Assembly (NCBI GenBank): GCA_964368985.1
Contig: CAYJDW010000002.1
Location: forward strand, 40,540 to 104,539
Source of the DNA: G023898405 sp964368985
Lineage (GTDB): Bacteria > Myxococcota > UBA727 > JABDBI01
Direction of reading: 5' to 3'
DNA: 64,000 nt
Shown here: positions 8,472 to 18,900 of the stretch, piece by piece
Layout: each line of letters begins with the position of its first letter
Numbering within the stretch: position 1 is the stretch's first letter
Program-made: the position numbers and the translations under genes
Notes under the pieces: model-generated
Seen by the model: only the letters and a program-made list of their open reading frames with translations
Told to the model about the DNA's origin: nothing
The model's database searches: none

Positions 8472-10091
8472 ATGAGATTTAATATGTTTTATTTTTACCC
8501 ATTTTTTATGTCGTTAATGTTTTATTGTTTTATATTAAATGCGGACGATGAACAGCTAAATTTCACCGTTGCCGCAATGAGTGATGGCGAAATTGCAAAC
8601 CAACAAATCAAAAAAGATGAAAAATTAAATATAAAAGTTGTTTTAACCGAAGCAAGCAGACGCCATATTTTTGAAGGAAAAAAAACCGCAACAGGCTTTT
8701 CTGGTGGTCATGATTGGGATTTTCATTACGATAATTATATCAAAAATGATCCCGCGGCAGACGTGTATTTTGACGTCAATCTTATGGCCTTCATTGTAAA
8801 GTCGTCTAAGGGAGATTCGCTGGTCGATATAATAGATAAGTTAAAAAATAAAAAAGAGTTGCCATATTACCACACATTGTTTCCTTCATCATTCTTGAAG
8901 ACTGAAAAAATTATATTGAATTCATTTAAAAAAGCTTTTATATCTTTTATGCTCGGAAGAGGAGCTATTAATTTAGATAAAGGAATATTTTATACAGAAA
9001 ATATGGCAGCAAAGGATACTCCTGTTTTAAAAGTGGCAGGGGCATTCAGCGTTGCTTACAATGAACACGACAATATTTTTGAATTTAAAATTCATACTTT
9101 TTACCCGGATATCGACTGGTATTATCGTATTGATTTTAAGCATAATAGTGAAAATTTATTTTTCCACAGTCGTTTTATCAAATACATGCCTTGTTTTATT
9201 AATGCTCAAATCAAGCCCTTATGGGTACAACGCGCTCATCAGAGTGAGAGGCTAGAGAAATCCACTCTCTATACCCCCAAACCCATCGCATTAGAATGGA
9301 ATGCATCGCTTTGTAAAGACTGGGCCCTGACTCTTAGCGAATTGAGTATGCAAGACCGTGTCGATTCTTATCTAAGACAAGAACATCTTAAGAACTTGCA
9401 GTTGGGGAGGAACAAAAAATTAAATTTTTTTGATTTTTTTAATTTCCAAGATTCTCTTACTGACGAAGAATTAGACCAAATAGTAGAGCTCTTAAAATTT
9501 TTGATAAAGAATTTTAATTACACGCATAATAACTCGCTCGGTATGCTGAAAGATGCGTATAGTAAGCATTTTAGTAAAAATAAAAATAGATTAAAAATAA
9601 ATACTTTTATTACGGAAAATTCTTCTGTTAAAATGTCACTCTATCTCAATCTCCATAATCAGGATTTCAACAAACAGTCTAATCCTGATATGAAGTTGAT
9701 TATGAGTACAGTGAGATTTCATTCTTTATTACAAATTTTTAATGACGATGCCCTGAAAACCTTTTTTCCTCAGCAAGACCTAAGAAGCTTAAGAAAAATA
9801 GTTACTCGATTTTATCATAACTTTGCGAGTTTTCTAATACCTGATACAAGCCTTCTTAGTCAGCTTTATAGTGAAAATTTTATTTTAGATACAGTTATGT
9901 TTGTAATGGGTAATTCCAACTATCATACAGCCCTAAGACTAGTGCATATTTCTTACACAGAAAAAGATTTAGCTAAATTTAACTTCGAAAGCGAAGACAA
10001 ACACACATTGAGTATTGGTTTCAAAGATAATAATATTATTGATGTTTTTGGTTCAAACCCAGGTGTAATTAATATTCTAAATAAAAAATAA
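8472..10091 (+). CDS. Large secreted protein of unknown function, possible EndoU-like motif
   Basis: A 539-residue AT-rich gene whose product is rich in Phe, Lys, Asn and Asp, unlike its neighbours. The first ~23 residues are strongly hydrophobic and end near LNADDE, so a signal peptide is likely. Residues 61-80 read ASRRHIFEGKK...GFSGGH, with His65 and His80 spaced like the two catalytic His of bacterial EndoU-type RNases (HIxxG...GGH). The match is short and the rest is not recognised. The C-terminal half looks alpha-helical. A strong hairpin follows the stop directly. Base composition and the decayed DNA downstream suggest acquisition by transfer. Function unknown; a secreted toxin is one reading. 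Confidence 0.65.
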   Translation: MRFNMFYFYPFFMSLMFYCFILNADDEQLNFTVAAMSDGEIANQQIKKDEKLNIKVVLTEASRRHIFEGKKTATGFSGGHDWDFHYDNYIKNDPAADVYFDVNLMAFIVKSSKGDSLVDIIDKLKNKKELPYYHTLFPSSFLKTEKIILNSFKKAFISFMLGRGAINLDKGIFYTENMAAKDTPVLKVAGAFSVAYNEHDNIFEFKIHTFYPDIDWYYRIDFKHNSENLFFHSRFIKYMPCFINAQIKPLWVQRAHQSERLEKSTLYTPKPIALEWNASLCKDWALTLSELSMQDRVDSYLRQEHLKNLQLGRNKKLNFFDFFNFQDSLTDEELDQIVELLKFLIKNFNYTHNNSLGMLKDAYSKHFSKNKNRLKINTFITENSSVKMSLYLNLHNQDFNKQSNPDMKLIMSTVRFHSLLQIFNDDALKTFFPQQDLRSLRKIVTRFYHNFASFLIPDTSLLSQLYSENFILDTVMFVMGNSNYHTALRLVHISYTEKDLAKFNFESEDKHTLSIGFKDNNIIDVFGSNPGVINILNKK

Positions 10092-10093
10092 AA

Positions 10094-10138
10094 TGAGGCT
10101 AATACTTTTTTCAAAGATTGGAAAAAGTATTAGCCTCA
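10094..10138. terminator. Long hairpin directly after the 8472 gene
   Basis: Arms 10094-10114 and 10118-10138 pair over 21 bases with one mismatch around the loop AGA. The hairpin starts 2 bases after the TAA, as a terminator would. There is no T-run after the right arm, but the A/T-rich middle of the stem may serve. It could equally be an mRNA 3'-end stabiliser. Confidence 0.6.
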
Positions 10139-10170
10139 CACTCCAGCTCGATATTTCTGTTTAGGAATTC

Positions 10171-10533
10171 TTAGCTAAGATCAGCACTTAAATGAATATT
10201 AATATGATTAAATAATTCTTCCCGACTTAGTTGTAATGCGTTTTGCACACAGATAGGGCAATAGAATTTGGTATTATTTTCGAAAATAAATTTTTCGGGA
10301 TCTTAAGGTTTAAATATTTCCATCTAGCGCAAATTTATTATTTGTTCCTTCCAATATTAACGGCATCGGGGGAAACATATTGATTGATTGGAAACTTCTT
10401 TTAAAAACCATCGATTATTTTCTTGGTCAATTGCACAATTATCACTAATTTTATTTACTCCTATAGAACAATTTACCAATGAATTAGGAGGTTTATCCGC
10501 GAAATAGCGGAAATTGATGAACGCTGCAGGCTT
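10171..10533 (-). pseudogene. Decayed gene remnant with zinc-finger-like motifs
   Basis: Two minus-strand open stretches, 10357-10533 and 10171-10302, have protein-like composition but no start codon and are separated by stops and a frame change. The downstream piece has C-x2-C (FYCPIC) followed by H-x3-H (FNHINIH), like a small zinc site; the upstream piece ends with ICFPRC. They look like parts of one gene that has decayed. Parent family unknown. The DNA is AT-rich like the 8472 gene. Confidence 0.35.
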
Positions 10534-10694
10534 TTATCCTGAATTTCGAGAATGTATTACATAATGAAAAGCTTTTTGTTTTTTGCCTCCAATGTAATAA
10601 TATCAATGAAATTATCGCTCTAAGATTATCTGAAATAATATTAAAATTATTAAGTTATATTAATGCTAATAATAGATCTGCGTCTCCTAACTGA
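10521..10694 (+). pseudogene. Short open frame without a good start, probable remnant
   Basis: A 57-codon open stretch ending in TGA at 10692-10694 encodes a Leu/Ile/Asn-rich sequence with a C-x2-C (FCLQCNN). No ATG, GTG or TTG with a ribosome binding site is seen near its beginning. It partly overlaps the minus-strand remnant. It may be leftover coding DNA or chance. It lies just before the exporter operon; no double-glycine leader motif is visible in it, so it is not an obvious exporter substrate. Confidence 0.2.
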
Positions 10695-10730
10695 AGCAGT
10701 CCTAGCTAAGATTGCTTTGTAGGTAGTCCA

Positions 10731-11039
10731 GTGAAATCTATTTTTCATAAAATAAAGCCTCAATTCTACCTTACGCTGGCATTTTTCGTTCTCGCTCATG
10801 CGGCCCATTTTCTGATGCCGCAGCAGGTGGCGCGTGTGCGTAATGAAGAACAACAGCAGGATATTGCTCTGGCTTGTGCTCTTTTAGAGGGGAATTCATT
10901 TAAGGATATTTGGATTTGGCTTCTTCTTCTTTGGGGCATTAAAATTATTTCCAAGAAAAAATCCAGTCAATCGAGCGGTCTGCCAATTTTTGACAGTTAT
11001 CGCGGACATGAAACGAAAGGTCGTTCATCAAAGACCTAA
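10731..11039 (+). CDS. Small membrane protein, first gene of the C39 exporter operon
   Basis: A 102-residue protein with two hydrophobic segments, about residues 12-30 and 58-74, separated by a charged stretch rich in Arg and Gln, and with a basic Ser/Lys-rich tail. It has no double-glycine motif, so it is unlikely to be a leader-type peptide substrate. Its 3' end overlaps the HlyD-like gene by 32 bases (50 if the upstream TTG is used), which ties it to the exporter. It may be an accessory subunit or immunity protein. No family recognised. Confidence 0.6.
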   Translation: MKSIFHKIKPQFYLTLAFFVLAHAAHFLMPQQVARVRNEEQQQDIALACALLEGNSFKDIWIWLLLLWGIKIISKKKSSQSSGLPIFDSYRGHETKGRSSKT

Positions 11040-11856
11040 GCGAGTTGTTGTGGTGCCGAGATTAAAAAATACGAGACACTTTATTTCTGCCTGGGGGGTA
11101 GCCGGGGGTTTTAGTCTCGTCTTGGCTTTGTTTTTGATATTTAGTGCGTGGTATAGCGTGCCTTTGGTGGTGGATGGCTTAGGAATTATATTATTTAAGA
11201 GTGGGATCGGTCAGCTGACAAGCCCCATAAATGCCACCGTGGAAAAATGGTTCCTTGAGGAAGGTGATGCTTTTTTGCGGGGTGATGCACTGGTGAATCT
11301 AAAATCCCATGTGCCACCTTTTTTGAATAACGAAATTAAAGCGGCGGAGCCGGCAATAATCGCTGAAATTATTGCCTATCCCGGATCGAGGGTGGAAGCC
11401 GGAGATGCTTTAGCGCTTCTTACTGCCAATGGCGATAAAAGATCAGATTTGGAGTTAACTGGTTTCGTCTCTTCGCTGGAAGGCAAAAAAATAGCGCCAG
11501 GCATGCCGGTATTTATCAGCCCTACCATTATCGATGAATATAGCCACGGCACTTTGCGGGGGGTGGTGAAAAGAGTGGCGAAATTGCCAGCCTCTAAGGC
11601 TTCCCTTAACTCGTTGGTGAAAATTCCAGAACTTGCTAAATATATCCGCAACCAAATTGAAGCCGAGCCATTTTTGGTGGTGATTTCTTTGGTGAGTGAT
11701 GAAAAGCATTTAACGGGCTATATGTGGATCGGGCCGGGGCCTCGGTTTCAGCTTGATTCGGGTTTGATTGCAAATTTTCAAGTCATTCATGAAGAAAAGT
11801 CTTTGCTGAAAATCTCTTGGCCATGGCTGCATCGAATGCTCTTCGGAGATCGATGA
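11008..11856 (+). CDS. HlyD-like periplasmic adaptor of NHLM-type exporter
   Basis: A 282-residue protein with a basic N-terminus, one membrane segment (about residues 30-52 from the chosen start) and a periplasmic part with two biotinyl-lipoyl-like strands (SPINATVEKWFLEEGD and EIIAYPGSRVEAGDAL) and a short barrel region. It lacks the long coiled-coil hairpin of classic HlyD, as in secretion proteins of NHLM bacteriocin systems. It would join the two ABC proteins encoded downstream to an outer-membrane exit. The ATG at 11008 is preferred; an in-frame TTG at 10990 is possible. It overlaps the upstream small membrane protein gene and ends 1 base before the next gene. Confidence 0.75.
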   Translation: MKRKVVHQRPKRVVVVPRLKNTRHFISAWGVAGGFSLVLALFLIFSAWYSVPLVVDGLGIILFKSGIGQLTSPINATVEKWFLEEGDAFLRGDALVNLKSHVPPFLNNEIKAAEPAIIAEIIAYPGSRVEAGDALALLTANGDKRSDLELTGFVSSLEGKKIAPGMPVFISPTIIDEYSHGTLRGVVKRVAKLPASKASLNSLVKIPELAKYIRNQIEAEPFLVVISLVSDEKHLTGYMWIGPGPRFQLDSGLIANFQVIHEEKSLLKISWPWLHRMLFGDR

Positions 11857-11857
11857 C

Positions 11858-13873
11858 ATGTTAAAATCACTTCATCCTAGAACTCCGATTCGCTTGCAAA
11901 TAAACCCCATCGAATGTGGCGCGGTTTGCTTGGGAATTATTCTTGATTATTATGCCTATCCCAATACTCAGTCCCAGCTCAATAAACTGGTGGGTGTTTC
12001 GAGAAATGGGAGTGACGCGGCATCCTTGATTAAAGGCGCTGAACATTTTGGTTTGGAAGCGTCAGGCAAAATGCTCAGTGCATCGGAGATCAGCAAATCC
12101 CCCAAACCTAGCATCGCATTTTTTGACGCCGCCCATTTTGTAGTTGTCGAAGGATATTGGCTGGGAAAATACTTTATTAATGACCCGGCGCGAGGTCGAT
12201 ATAGCCTCTTGGATAAAGAATTCAGGCAAAGATATAGTGGCATAGAAATTGCTATCAAAGGGCGCTACCGTTTCCAATTTAAAAGCCCCAAATCTTATTT
12301 GGGAATGGGATTTTTTAGCACCGGCGCGGTGGGGGGGCTCTTGCTCAGTGCCTTATTGCTGAGTTTAAGCAATGCCATTTCTTTTCTTCATGTATCACAT
12401 TTAAATTTGCCCATCCTTAGCATCTTTGCCTTAGTGCTCATGATTGGCTTTTTTCTGTGGTCATTGCGATCAGTGTTTTTGTCGAGCTTAGATAGGGGAG
12501 AGCGAGAGTTTCAGCATTTTTTTATCGCGACTATTGCGAAGTTGAGTCCCGCTTTTTTTGAAGACCGCCCTTTTTCTCCCTATGCCTCGATTTTAGGCTC
12601 GGTGAATAGTTTTTTTGTTCCGCTACCAACTTATTTTCGGGGAGCGATCTTAGGCGCCCTAAGCGCGATTTATCTCATACAAGCCCTAGTTTTTTGGCCC
12701 TTTTCATTGCTTTTGATGGGCATGTCAGGCCTTATTTGGTTGATGAATTCTTTGGCTCACTCGTCGCCATTTATCAGGCCAGACATTCTCAAAGACATCA
12801 TGAATAAATTTCCCCCCATGGATGCCATGGGTCAGGCTGAGGAGCTGATAAAGCTTCAACTCGCAAATGATTTCGAGAGAGTGCGGGCGCATTATGATGC
12901 AATTCGCCAGAGCAAGAATCGCATGGTTCAGCTGCTATTGCTCACTTTAATAGCCATTTTACTTGAATGCTCGATCGGCCAAAAATATTTAAACGCAGGT
13001 TTACTCACTCACGGCGAGATGCTCGGAGCGCTCAGCTTCTTAATGGCAGTTGCAGGTCTATCATGTTTATTAAGCCAAAAATCGGGGCTTAATGAGGACT
13101 ATCAAGCAGCTTTGGTGAATGAAATGAATATTGATGCTCATCATTCAGTGGAAAAAGCCAGCGAAACTAAGGATGTCTTGGCCATAAATAAAGGAAGCTT
13201 TGGCTTTGTGGGTGAAGCTCATTTATTTTCTGAGTTGAACATCAATCTTCAACCTGCCACCCTTTACGCTCTGGTAGGTGGCCCAGCTTCGGGGAAATCG
13301 ACGCTCCTAAGGCTGATGGGGAAAAAACTTTTATTAAACAGTGGCGAGCTTAGTATGGCCTCGTCAAATAAAGAAAGAATAGCTTTTGCGTTAATCGACG
13401 ACGACGCCGAGATATTTTCGGGGACTTTATTGGAAAACGTGCGGGTCTTTGATCAAGCATTTTCGGAACATGAAGTCGGCGAAGCCCTTAAGCAATCTGT
13501 TATCGAAGAGTTATTTTATAACCGGCCCATGGGTTTGTTATCTCAGATTGATCACGGTGGGGCTAATCTTAGCGGTGGACAAAAAAAACGATTGTTGCTT
13601 GCGCGTGCTCTTTTGCGTAAGCCCGCATTGTTATTGCTTGACAACTTTTTTGACAGTCTTGATCGAGAATGCTCGATGGCTGTTCTAGAAAAGCTCCGTC
13701 GGCAGGGAAACACTGTTGTATTTACCACTTTTAGAGAGTGGGAATTGGCCTTATGTGATCAGGTTATTTTTATCGACCAAGGCCAAGTTTCCATAGCCTC
13801 TCATGAATATTGGGTCGCTCACAGCCTTAGTTATAGAAGTCTCATCGCCGACAATGAGCGGGGGGCTGACTGA
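11858..13873 (+). CDS. Peptidase-containing ABC transporter (C39 peptidase, NHLM-type)
   Basis: A 671-residue fusion. Residues 1-130 are a C39 cysteine peptidase: Gln14 and Cys20 in QINPIECG, His93 in AAHFVVVE and Asp109 in NDPARG give a complete active site. A membrane domain (about 150-430) follows, then an ATPase domain with Walker A GGPASGKST and a canonical signature LSGGQKKR. Walker B reads LLLLDN, so the catalytic Glu is replaced by Asn, and the H-loop position reads VFTTFR without His. Its own ATP site is therefore degenerate and needs the second ABC protein. C39 domains remove leader peptides after Gly-Gly during export. The adjacent genes are 1-2 bases away on each side. Confidence 0.85.
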   Translation: MLKSLHPRTPIRLQINPIECGAVCLGIILDYYAYPNTQSQLNKLVGVSRNGSDAASLIKGAEHFGLEASGKMLSASEISKSPKPSIAFFDAAHFVVVEGYWLGKYFINDPARGRYSLLDKEFRQRYSGIEIAIKGRYRFQFKSPKSYLGMGFFSTGAVGGLLLSALLLSLSNAISFLHVSHLNLPILSIFALVLMIGFFLWSLRSVFLSSLDRGEREFQHFFIATIAKLSPAFFEDRPFSPYASILGSVNSFFVPLPTYFRGAILGALSAIYLIQALVFWPFSLLLMGMSGLIWLMNSLAHSSPFIRPDILKDIMNKFPPMDAMGQAEELIKLQLANDFERVRAHYDAIRQSKNRMVQLLLLTLIAILLECSIGQKYLNAGLLTHGEMLGALSFLMAVAGLSCLLSQKSGLNEDYQAALVNEMNIDAHHSVEKASETKDVLAINKGSFGFVGEAHLFSELNINLQPATLYALVGGPASGKSTLLRLMGKKLLLNSGELSMASSNKERIAFALIDDDAEIFSGTLLENVRVFDQAFSEHEVGEALKQSVIEELFYNRPMGLLSQIDHGGANLSGGQKKRLLLARALLRKPALLLLDNFFDSLDRECSMAVLEKLRRQGNTVVFTTFREWELALCDQVIFIDQGQVSIASHEYWVAHSLSYRSLIADNERGAD

Positions 13874-13874
13874 G

Positions 13875-15914
13875 ATGGCGCGAGCAAAAATAAGCTATTT
13901 TTCTTTGTGGCAGATTGATCCTTATGCCGCGAAAGAATCTGCCCAATCTCCGAAACGGATTGAAAAGCTGCTCTATAAAGCCGCCGAATTCTTCGTGCTC
14001 AAGCCGCAAGATATTCTTCGCTTAGGCAAAAGAATGCCAATAAGCGAGGCTATTATTAATTTATCTTCTCAATTGGGAATGAATGGGAAAATTATTTCTA
14101 AAGAAGAAATACGGCGAAACGATAATTTGCCCATCATTGCGTGGCATCAATTAAAAAAAGAAATTAGTCTCTTGGTTCCTTATTCGCGAGGAAGATTTCT
14201 GATCGTGAATGAGAAAAATAATCGCGGTCAGCTGATTCATTTTGACGAGATTCCCCAAATATTTAATAACCTCATGCTCTTGTTTGTTGCCGAAAAAAAT
14301 GAGTCAAGATCAATGTTTGAGCTAAATAATTTTATAAGACGCTGCGTGCCCTTGAATCTGCTGGCTCTATCATCGGTAATAAAGATAGTAGTGATATTCG
14401 CTTTTTTCTTTCTTTGCTCGAGATTATTTATATCAGCAAGCTCCCTGCAATTTTATGTTCTAGGTTTTGGTTTAACCTGCTTGCTCGGAATGATTTTTGT
14501 TAGTGATTATTTATTAATTCATTGTGGGGGCAAAAATTTTGTAATGGCATCATTGATGTCGTTCGCAAGTTTTTATGAGCGATTATTTGGCATGTCATCG
14601 GATATATTTGCGAAACAATCAGCTCCGAGCATGCTTCGTCTTAAAGAAAATATTTTCGAAGATCTGAATTTTTTCTTTTTCGAACAGCCCCAAAAATTGA
14701 TCTATCCGATGATTATTTTTGCCAATTTGTGGGTGTGGTGGTTTTGGCATCCCGCTTTATTTTTTGCAATATTATTACTGCTCCCATTGGCACTAATTTC
14801 TCGGACTTTTTTCAAAAATAAGTTTGCTTCTTGCGCTGAGAAAATTGAAATGATTCAAGAGAAACAGAGTCATTTAATTGAGGCTTGGGAATCATCTTTT
14901 TCGATGATGGTGAGTCTAAAGGGTTTAAGCCCGCTTCTTGTACGCCTTGCTGGCGAATGGAGTGCGCTACGGCAGATAAATCTTAGACTCATGAGAATGC
15001 GAATACTTGCGGCCAACATAAGAATTCTTATGCCTCTTTTAATGCTCATCTTCGCTCTGATCGCATTTTATTGGTGGCCGCTTAAAATCGGATTTTTAGC
15101 GATGCTGCTATTGCTCTTTGACATGCCAGTCTTAGGATTTTCCTTAGCAGAACTTGCCTTAGGGAGGGGGTTTATTAAACCATTATCGAAATCCTCCATA
15201 AATTCATTAGAAAAAATTCCGAAATTAGCTTCGGCTTTGCGGGTACTTCCCGTTCACTTTAATGGAACGATTGAACTATTGAATGTGTCGTTTAGTTATG
15301 CGGAAAGTAGTATGGCAATTATTAAAAATGCCAATTTAGTTATTGAAGCTGGTCGCTACTATCAAATCTTAGGAAATTCGGGAACGGGAAAATCGACTTT
15401 GTTAAAGCTGATGACTGGGCAAGTTTTTCCCACCCATGGGCAAGTGCTTTTTGACGGACAAGATGTGCGTAGTTTAAAGCTTGATGCTCTACGTTCGCAT
15501 TTCGGAATTGTCTCTCAAGAAAACCACATCTTCGCCGGCAGTATTTATGAAAATATTGTTTGCGGACGTATGATTTCACAAAAAGTTATCGAGAGACTTT
15601 TATTAAGTCATGAAATTTTTGATTTAATTCTCGATCTGCCTATGGCTTTACAAACTTATGTGTTTTTACGTGCACCCAATTTATCGCGAGCACAAATAGT
15701 CGTAATTTTAATAGCGAGAGCCTTGGCGCATGATCCAAAAATAATTTTTATGGACGAAATATTTAAAGGTATCGATGCACATGAGCAAAAAATCATAAGC
15801 GATTTTCTCGCTTCTCTCCCCATTACCAGAATTATCATCTCTCATCAGCATCTTTCATTGCCCTCCTGTCAGGCAATTAATATTCAATCATCAACGCTCA
15901 AAGTAGTGTCGTAA
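13875..15914 (+). CDS. Second half-ABC exporter subunit, partner of the C39 protein
   Basis: A 679-residue membrane/ATPase fusion. The first ~165 residues are a soluble cytoplasmic domain as in the second NHLM ABC protein; a membrane domain follows (about 180-430), then Walker A GNSGTGKST, a degenerate signature LSRAQ, an intact Walker B IIFMDE and an H-loop ISHQH. The defects are complementary to those in 11858-13873, as expected for a heterodimer with one active and one silent ATP site. The ATG at 13875, 2 bases after the upstream stop with GGGGG before it, is chosen over an in-frame upstream start at 13803 that would overlap by 71 bases. Confidence 0.85.
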   Translation: MARAKISYFSLWQIDPYAAKESAQSPKRIEKLLYKAAEFFVLKPQDILRLGKRMPISEAIINLSSQLGMNGKIISKEEIRRNDNLPIIAWHQLKKEISLLVPYSRGRFLIVNEKNNRGQLIHFDEIPQIFNNLMLLFVAEKNESRSMFELNNFIRRCVPLNLLALSSVIKIVVIFAFFFLCSRLFISASSLQFYVLGFGLTCLLGMIFVSDYLLIHCGGKNFVMASLMSFASFYERLFGMSSDIFAKQSAPSMLRLKENIFEDLNFFFFEQPQKLIYPMIIFANLWVWWFWHPALFFAILLLLPLALISRTFFKNKFASCAEKIEMIQEKQSHLIEAWESSFSMMVSLKGLSPLLVRLAGEWSALRQINLRLMRMRILAANIRILMPLLMLIFALIAFYWWPLKIGFLAMLLLLFDMPVLGFSLAELALGRGFIKPLSKSSINSLEKIPKLASALRVLPVHFNGTIELLNVSFSYAESSMAIIKNANLVIEAGRYYQILGNSGTGKSTLLKLMTGQVFPTHGQVLFDGQDVRSLKLDALRSHFGIVSQENHIFAGSIYENIVCGRMISQKVIERLLLSHEIFDLILDLPMALQTYVFLRAPNLSRAQIVVILIARALAHDPKIIFMDEIFKGIDAHEQKIISDFLASLPITRIIISHQHLSLPSCQAINIQSSTLKVVS

Positions 15915-15950
15915 CGGATAGAACTCCACAGGGTCTTTAAAGGAGTTCAT

Positions 15951-18900
15951 GTGACCAAAATAATTCAATCGCAAGCAAATGGGCTTATTAATAAGTGCGA
16001 AAATTCACCCACGCAAATGGCATTAGCAAATAAACTAGAAAATGAAATAAAAGACCAAAGTTTGTCCTCACTAAAACTGTTTGGCATGCAGCTGAGTGGC
16101 CTTGATCTTAAGCAGATAAATCAAGCCCATTTGTCGGTCAATATTCCCCTAGAGACCGGCCGGAAAAAACTCATGGGAGTGAATAAAAATGCCCGCATTA
16201 AAATTCGCAAAAATACGACGGCGGTGGCACAACTTGCATTAGGGCGCAATGAAAAAAATCAGCTCTCTTTGAAGAATTTTTCTTTGCGATTTAGTAAAAG
16301 TATTGTGATAAAAAATCCGGTCTCGTCCTTATTAAGTGAGAGCAAATTTGCGCCACGGAGTTCAGCTATTAAAGATAAATTAGTGGACCTAAAAATCAAA
16401 GGCATAAATATTAATGAAGAGGGCCAGGTTTTTGTTAACGGGCATATTAAGGCATTAAAAATTTTGAATGCGAGTTTACCACAAAAGAAAAGCGCTCTAA
16501 AATTACCAGTGTTTGATGAATCATTATTAGTACGCTTAGGTCTGGTGCCCGCACGCGATGGCAATGCAAAAAATTTATTATCCGGCTTGGGTGAACAATT
16601 TAATGTTAAAACTTTCCTGCAACAGTTAGGATCAATCACCAAGGTTGCACCATATTCTTTATCAATTTCGGGTGATCCGACTCTCGTTGCATTTTCCTAT
16701 GACAATCGAAACTTTCACGGGAAAAATACGCCCCTCGATTTAAAAATATCCGGCACGGTTGACCTCGAAAGCCAGGGAGATCTGGTGATTGTAGTGGATA
16801 AAAAACCGCAATCATTTTCACTCGGAACCTATGCAGTAGGTGCACAAATGCGCCTCGAGGCTGCAGCTCAGCCGATTAACCTTAGCGTGGCTGCGGATAT
16901 ATCCGGGGCTTCTGACGGATTATTGATCGATGGTTTTAGCCGAGAAAGTGTAAAAAAAGTATTTCCACGACGACAAACTCAGCAAAGGGTTGTGAAGGAA
17001 GTCGAGGAGGAAGTTGTAAAAATTCCCTATGAGATTGGTGCTGAAGAGGTTCTCATAAATGCCCGACTTGAGATGAAAGCATCTTTGAGTCCCGGAAAAA
17101 ATTCGATCACTGGTGCTATGATTGGGGAGATGATTGCTCGAAATCCTTATGCCAAAATTGAAAACAGAGGAGTGAAATTATCAGGTCAAGTTTCAGCTCT
17201 TCTTAATTTACAAGAATTTTCTTATCAAGAAATTTCAGGTCTCAATGGCACCAAATCATCCTTCAGCCTGGGGCTGAGCCCCGACCAAAAAACTCTCGAC
17301 CAATTTCCGGGCCTGAAACCTTTGTCGTTGGAATATGGCTTAAAAATGAGAGCCGATAATAAAGCCACCATAAAAGTACCGGAATTGGGAGCAGTACGCT
17401 TTGTCCGTCCCGTTAAAAATATGGAAGGGGACCAAAAACTTGTCGACACTATTCATACCCGTGAAAATTTTCATCCAATCGGAAGCGAGAATTATTTCAA
17501 ACAGCTTAACAAAATCACCGGATCCGAAGTGCGAGATGCAAGCGAAGTGAAGATTCTTATCGACGGTATTAGCTCGATGCCAGAGCGTTTAGAATTGATG
17601 GAGCACGCGAAAGAATATATTTGTTTTCAAACCTTTGAATTTAGCGATGATGATTCAGGCTGGCGTTTCGCCAAGGCTTTGGTTGAAGCGCGAGAAAGAG
17701 GTGTTAAGGTTTTTGGTATCATTGATTCATTGGGCAATATTAAATCGTTGAATAGCCTCGAGAAAGAAAATCCGATTTATGAATATCTTAGTACTCATGG
17801 GGTCTCGTTAAAAATTTATAATAACGGTTTTGAAGAGGGAATAAGAAAAATTTTTGCCGTGGCTAAACGCTATCCCACGGTTTTTGCGCAATGCGAAAAG
17901 AAACTTCATAATATTTCCGATTTGCTGGACCATTTTCAAAAAATCGGCAGCGTGGTTGTCGATCCGAAGTCTCCAATCGAACCTAGAGACCGACTTGAAT
18001 TGGCCCATGCCATTCACCGTTTATTTGGTGGAAAAGCAGAGATTTCTCCTCACGATTCAGTAAACGAACTTAACCAAATATTGGCAAATCCCTTGATTGA
18101 TTTGCGAGAATTGCTTTTGGCTCTGAAACGTCTAGGTGATATTAGCTACCGGAGCCATGAAAAATACCTCATTGTCGACGGCGTAGAAGCTATCGTTGGG
18201 GGTATGAATATTGCTGATGAATATTTGAAAGGGGGAAGTGGTGAGCAGGTTATGATCGATGGGAATTACCGCACTGCTTTTCGTGACTCGGATGTGAAGC
18301 TTAAAGGTGATGTGGTTCGGGATGCTTATCGGAGTTTTCGACGCAACTGGTTGTTTTTGGCGGCGGAGCGCTTGCCTTTTAGTGCGAAGATTAATCCACA
18401 AGCTCAGCACGGCGTGAAAGTAAGCATGCTGCAGAATCGTCCATGGGAAGATGGTGAACATAAACTGGTGAATTTTCTGCTTTATAATTTGAGAACCCTA
18501 AAACGGGGTGAGAAAGCGTGGTTTGAAACTGCCTATTTTTTGCCAACTGGCGTGTTAAGGCCGCTACAAAAAGAATTAGTGAAAGCCGCTGAACGCGGTG
18601 TGGACGTGCGGATTCTGACCAATAGCGAGAAGAGTACCGATTTTAAGCCTTTAGTAGAGGCAGCGGTTTTTGATTATCGCCAACTGCTTAAAGCGGGCAT
18701 TCGCCTTTTCGCCCGCACGGATGATCGGATGGTGCACGCCAAAGTCGCGCTCTTTGGTGAGGAACTAACGACTATCGGTTCCTGCAACTTGGATAATCGG
18801 TCGGCAGCTCATGATACCGAAGACATTTGCGCTATCTATGATCAAAATATAAATCAACAGATGACTTCGCAATTGTTGATCGACATGTTTGAGCAATCAA

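Noticed and set aside
10731..11039. First operon gene as a leader-peptide bacteriocin precursor
   Set aside because: It has two membrane segments and no Gly-Gly, Gly-Ala or Gly-Ser cleavage site after a leader-like helix.
13803..13874. Upstream start of the second ABC protein
   Set aside because: It would overlap the C39 gene by 71 bases; the ATG at 13875 has a better spaced ribosome binding site and the normal gap.
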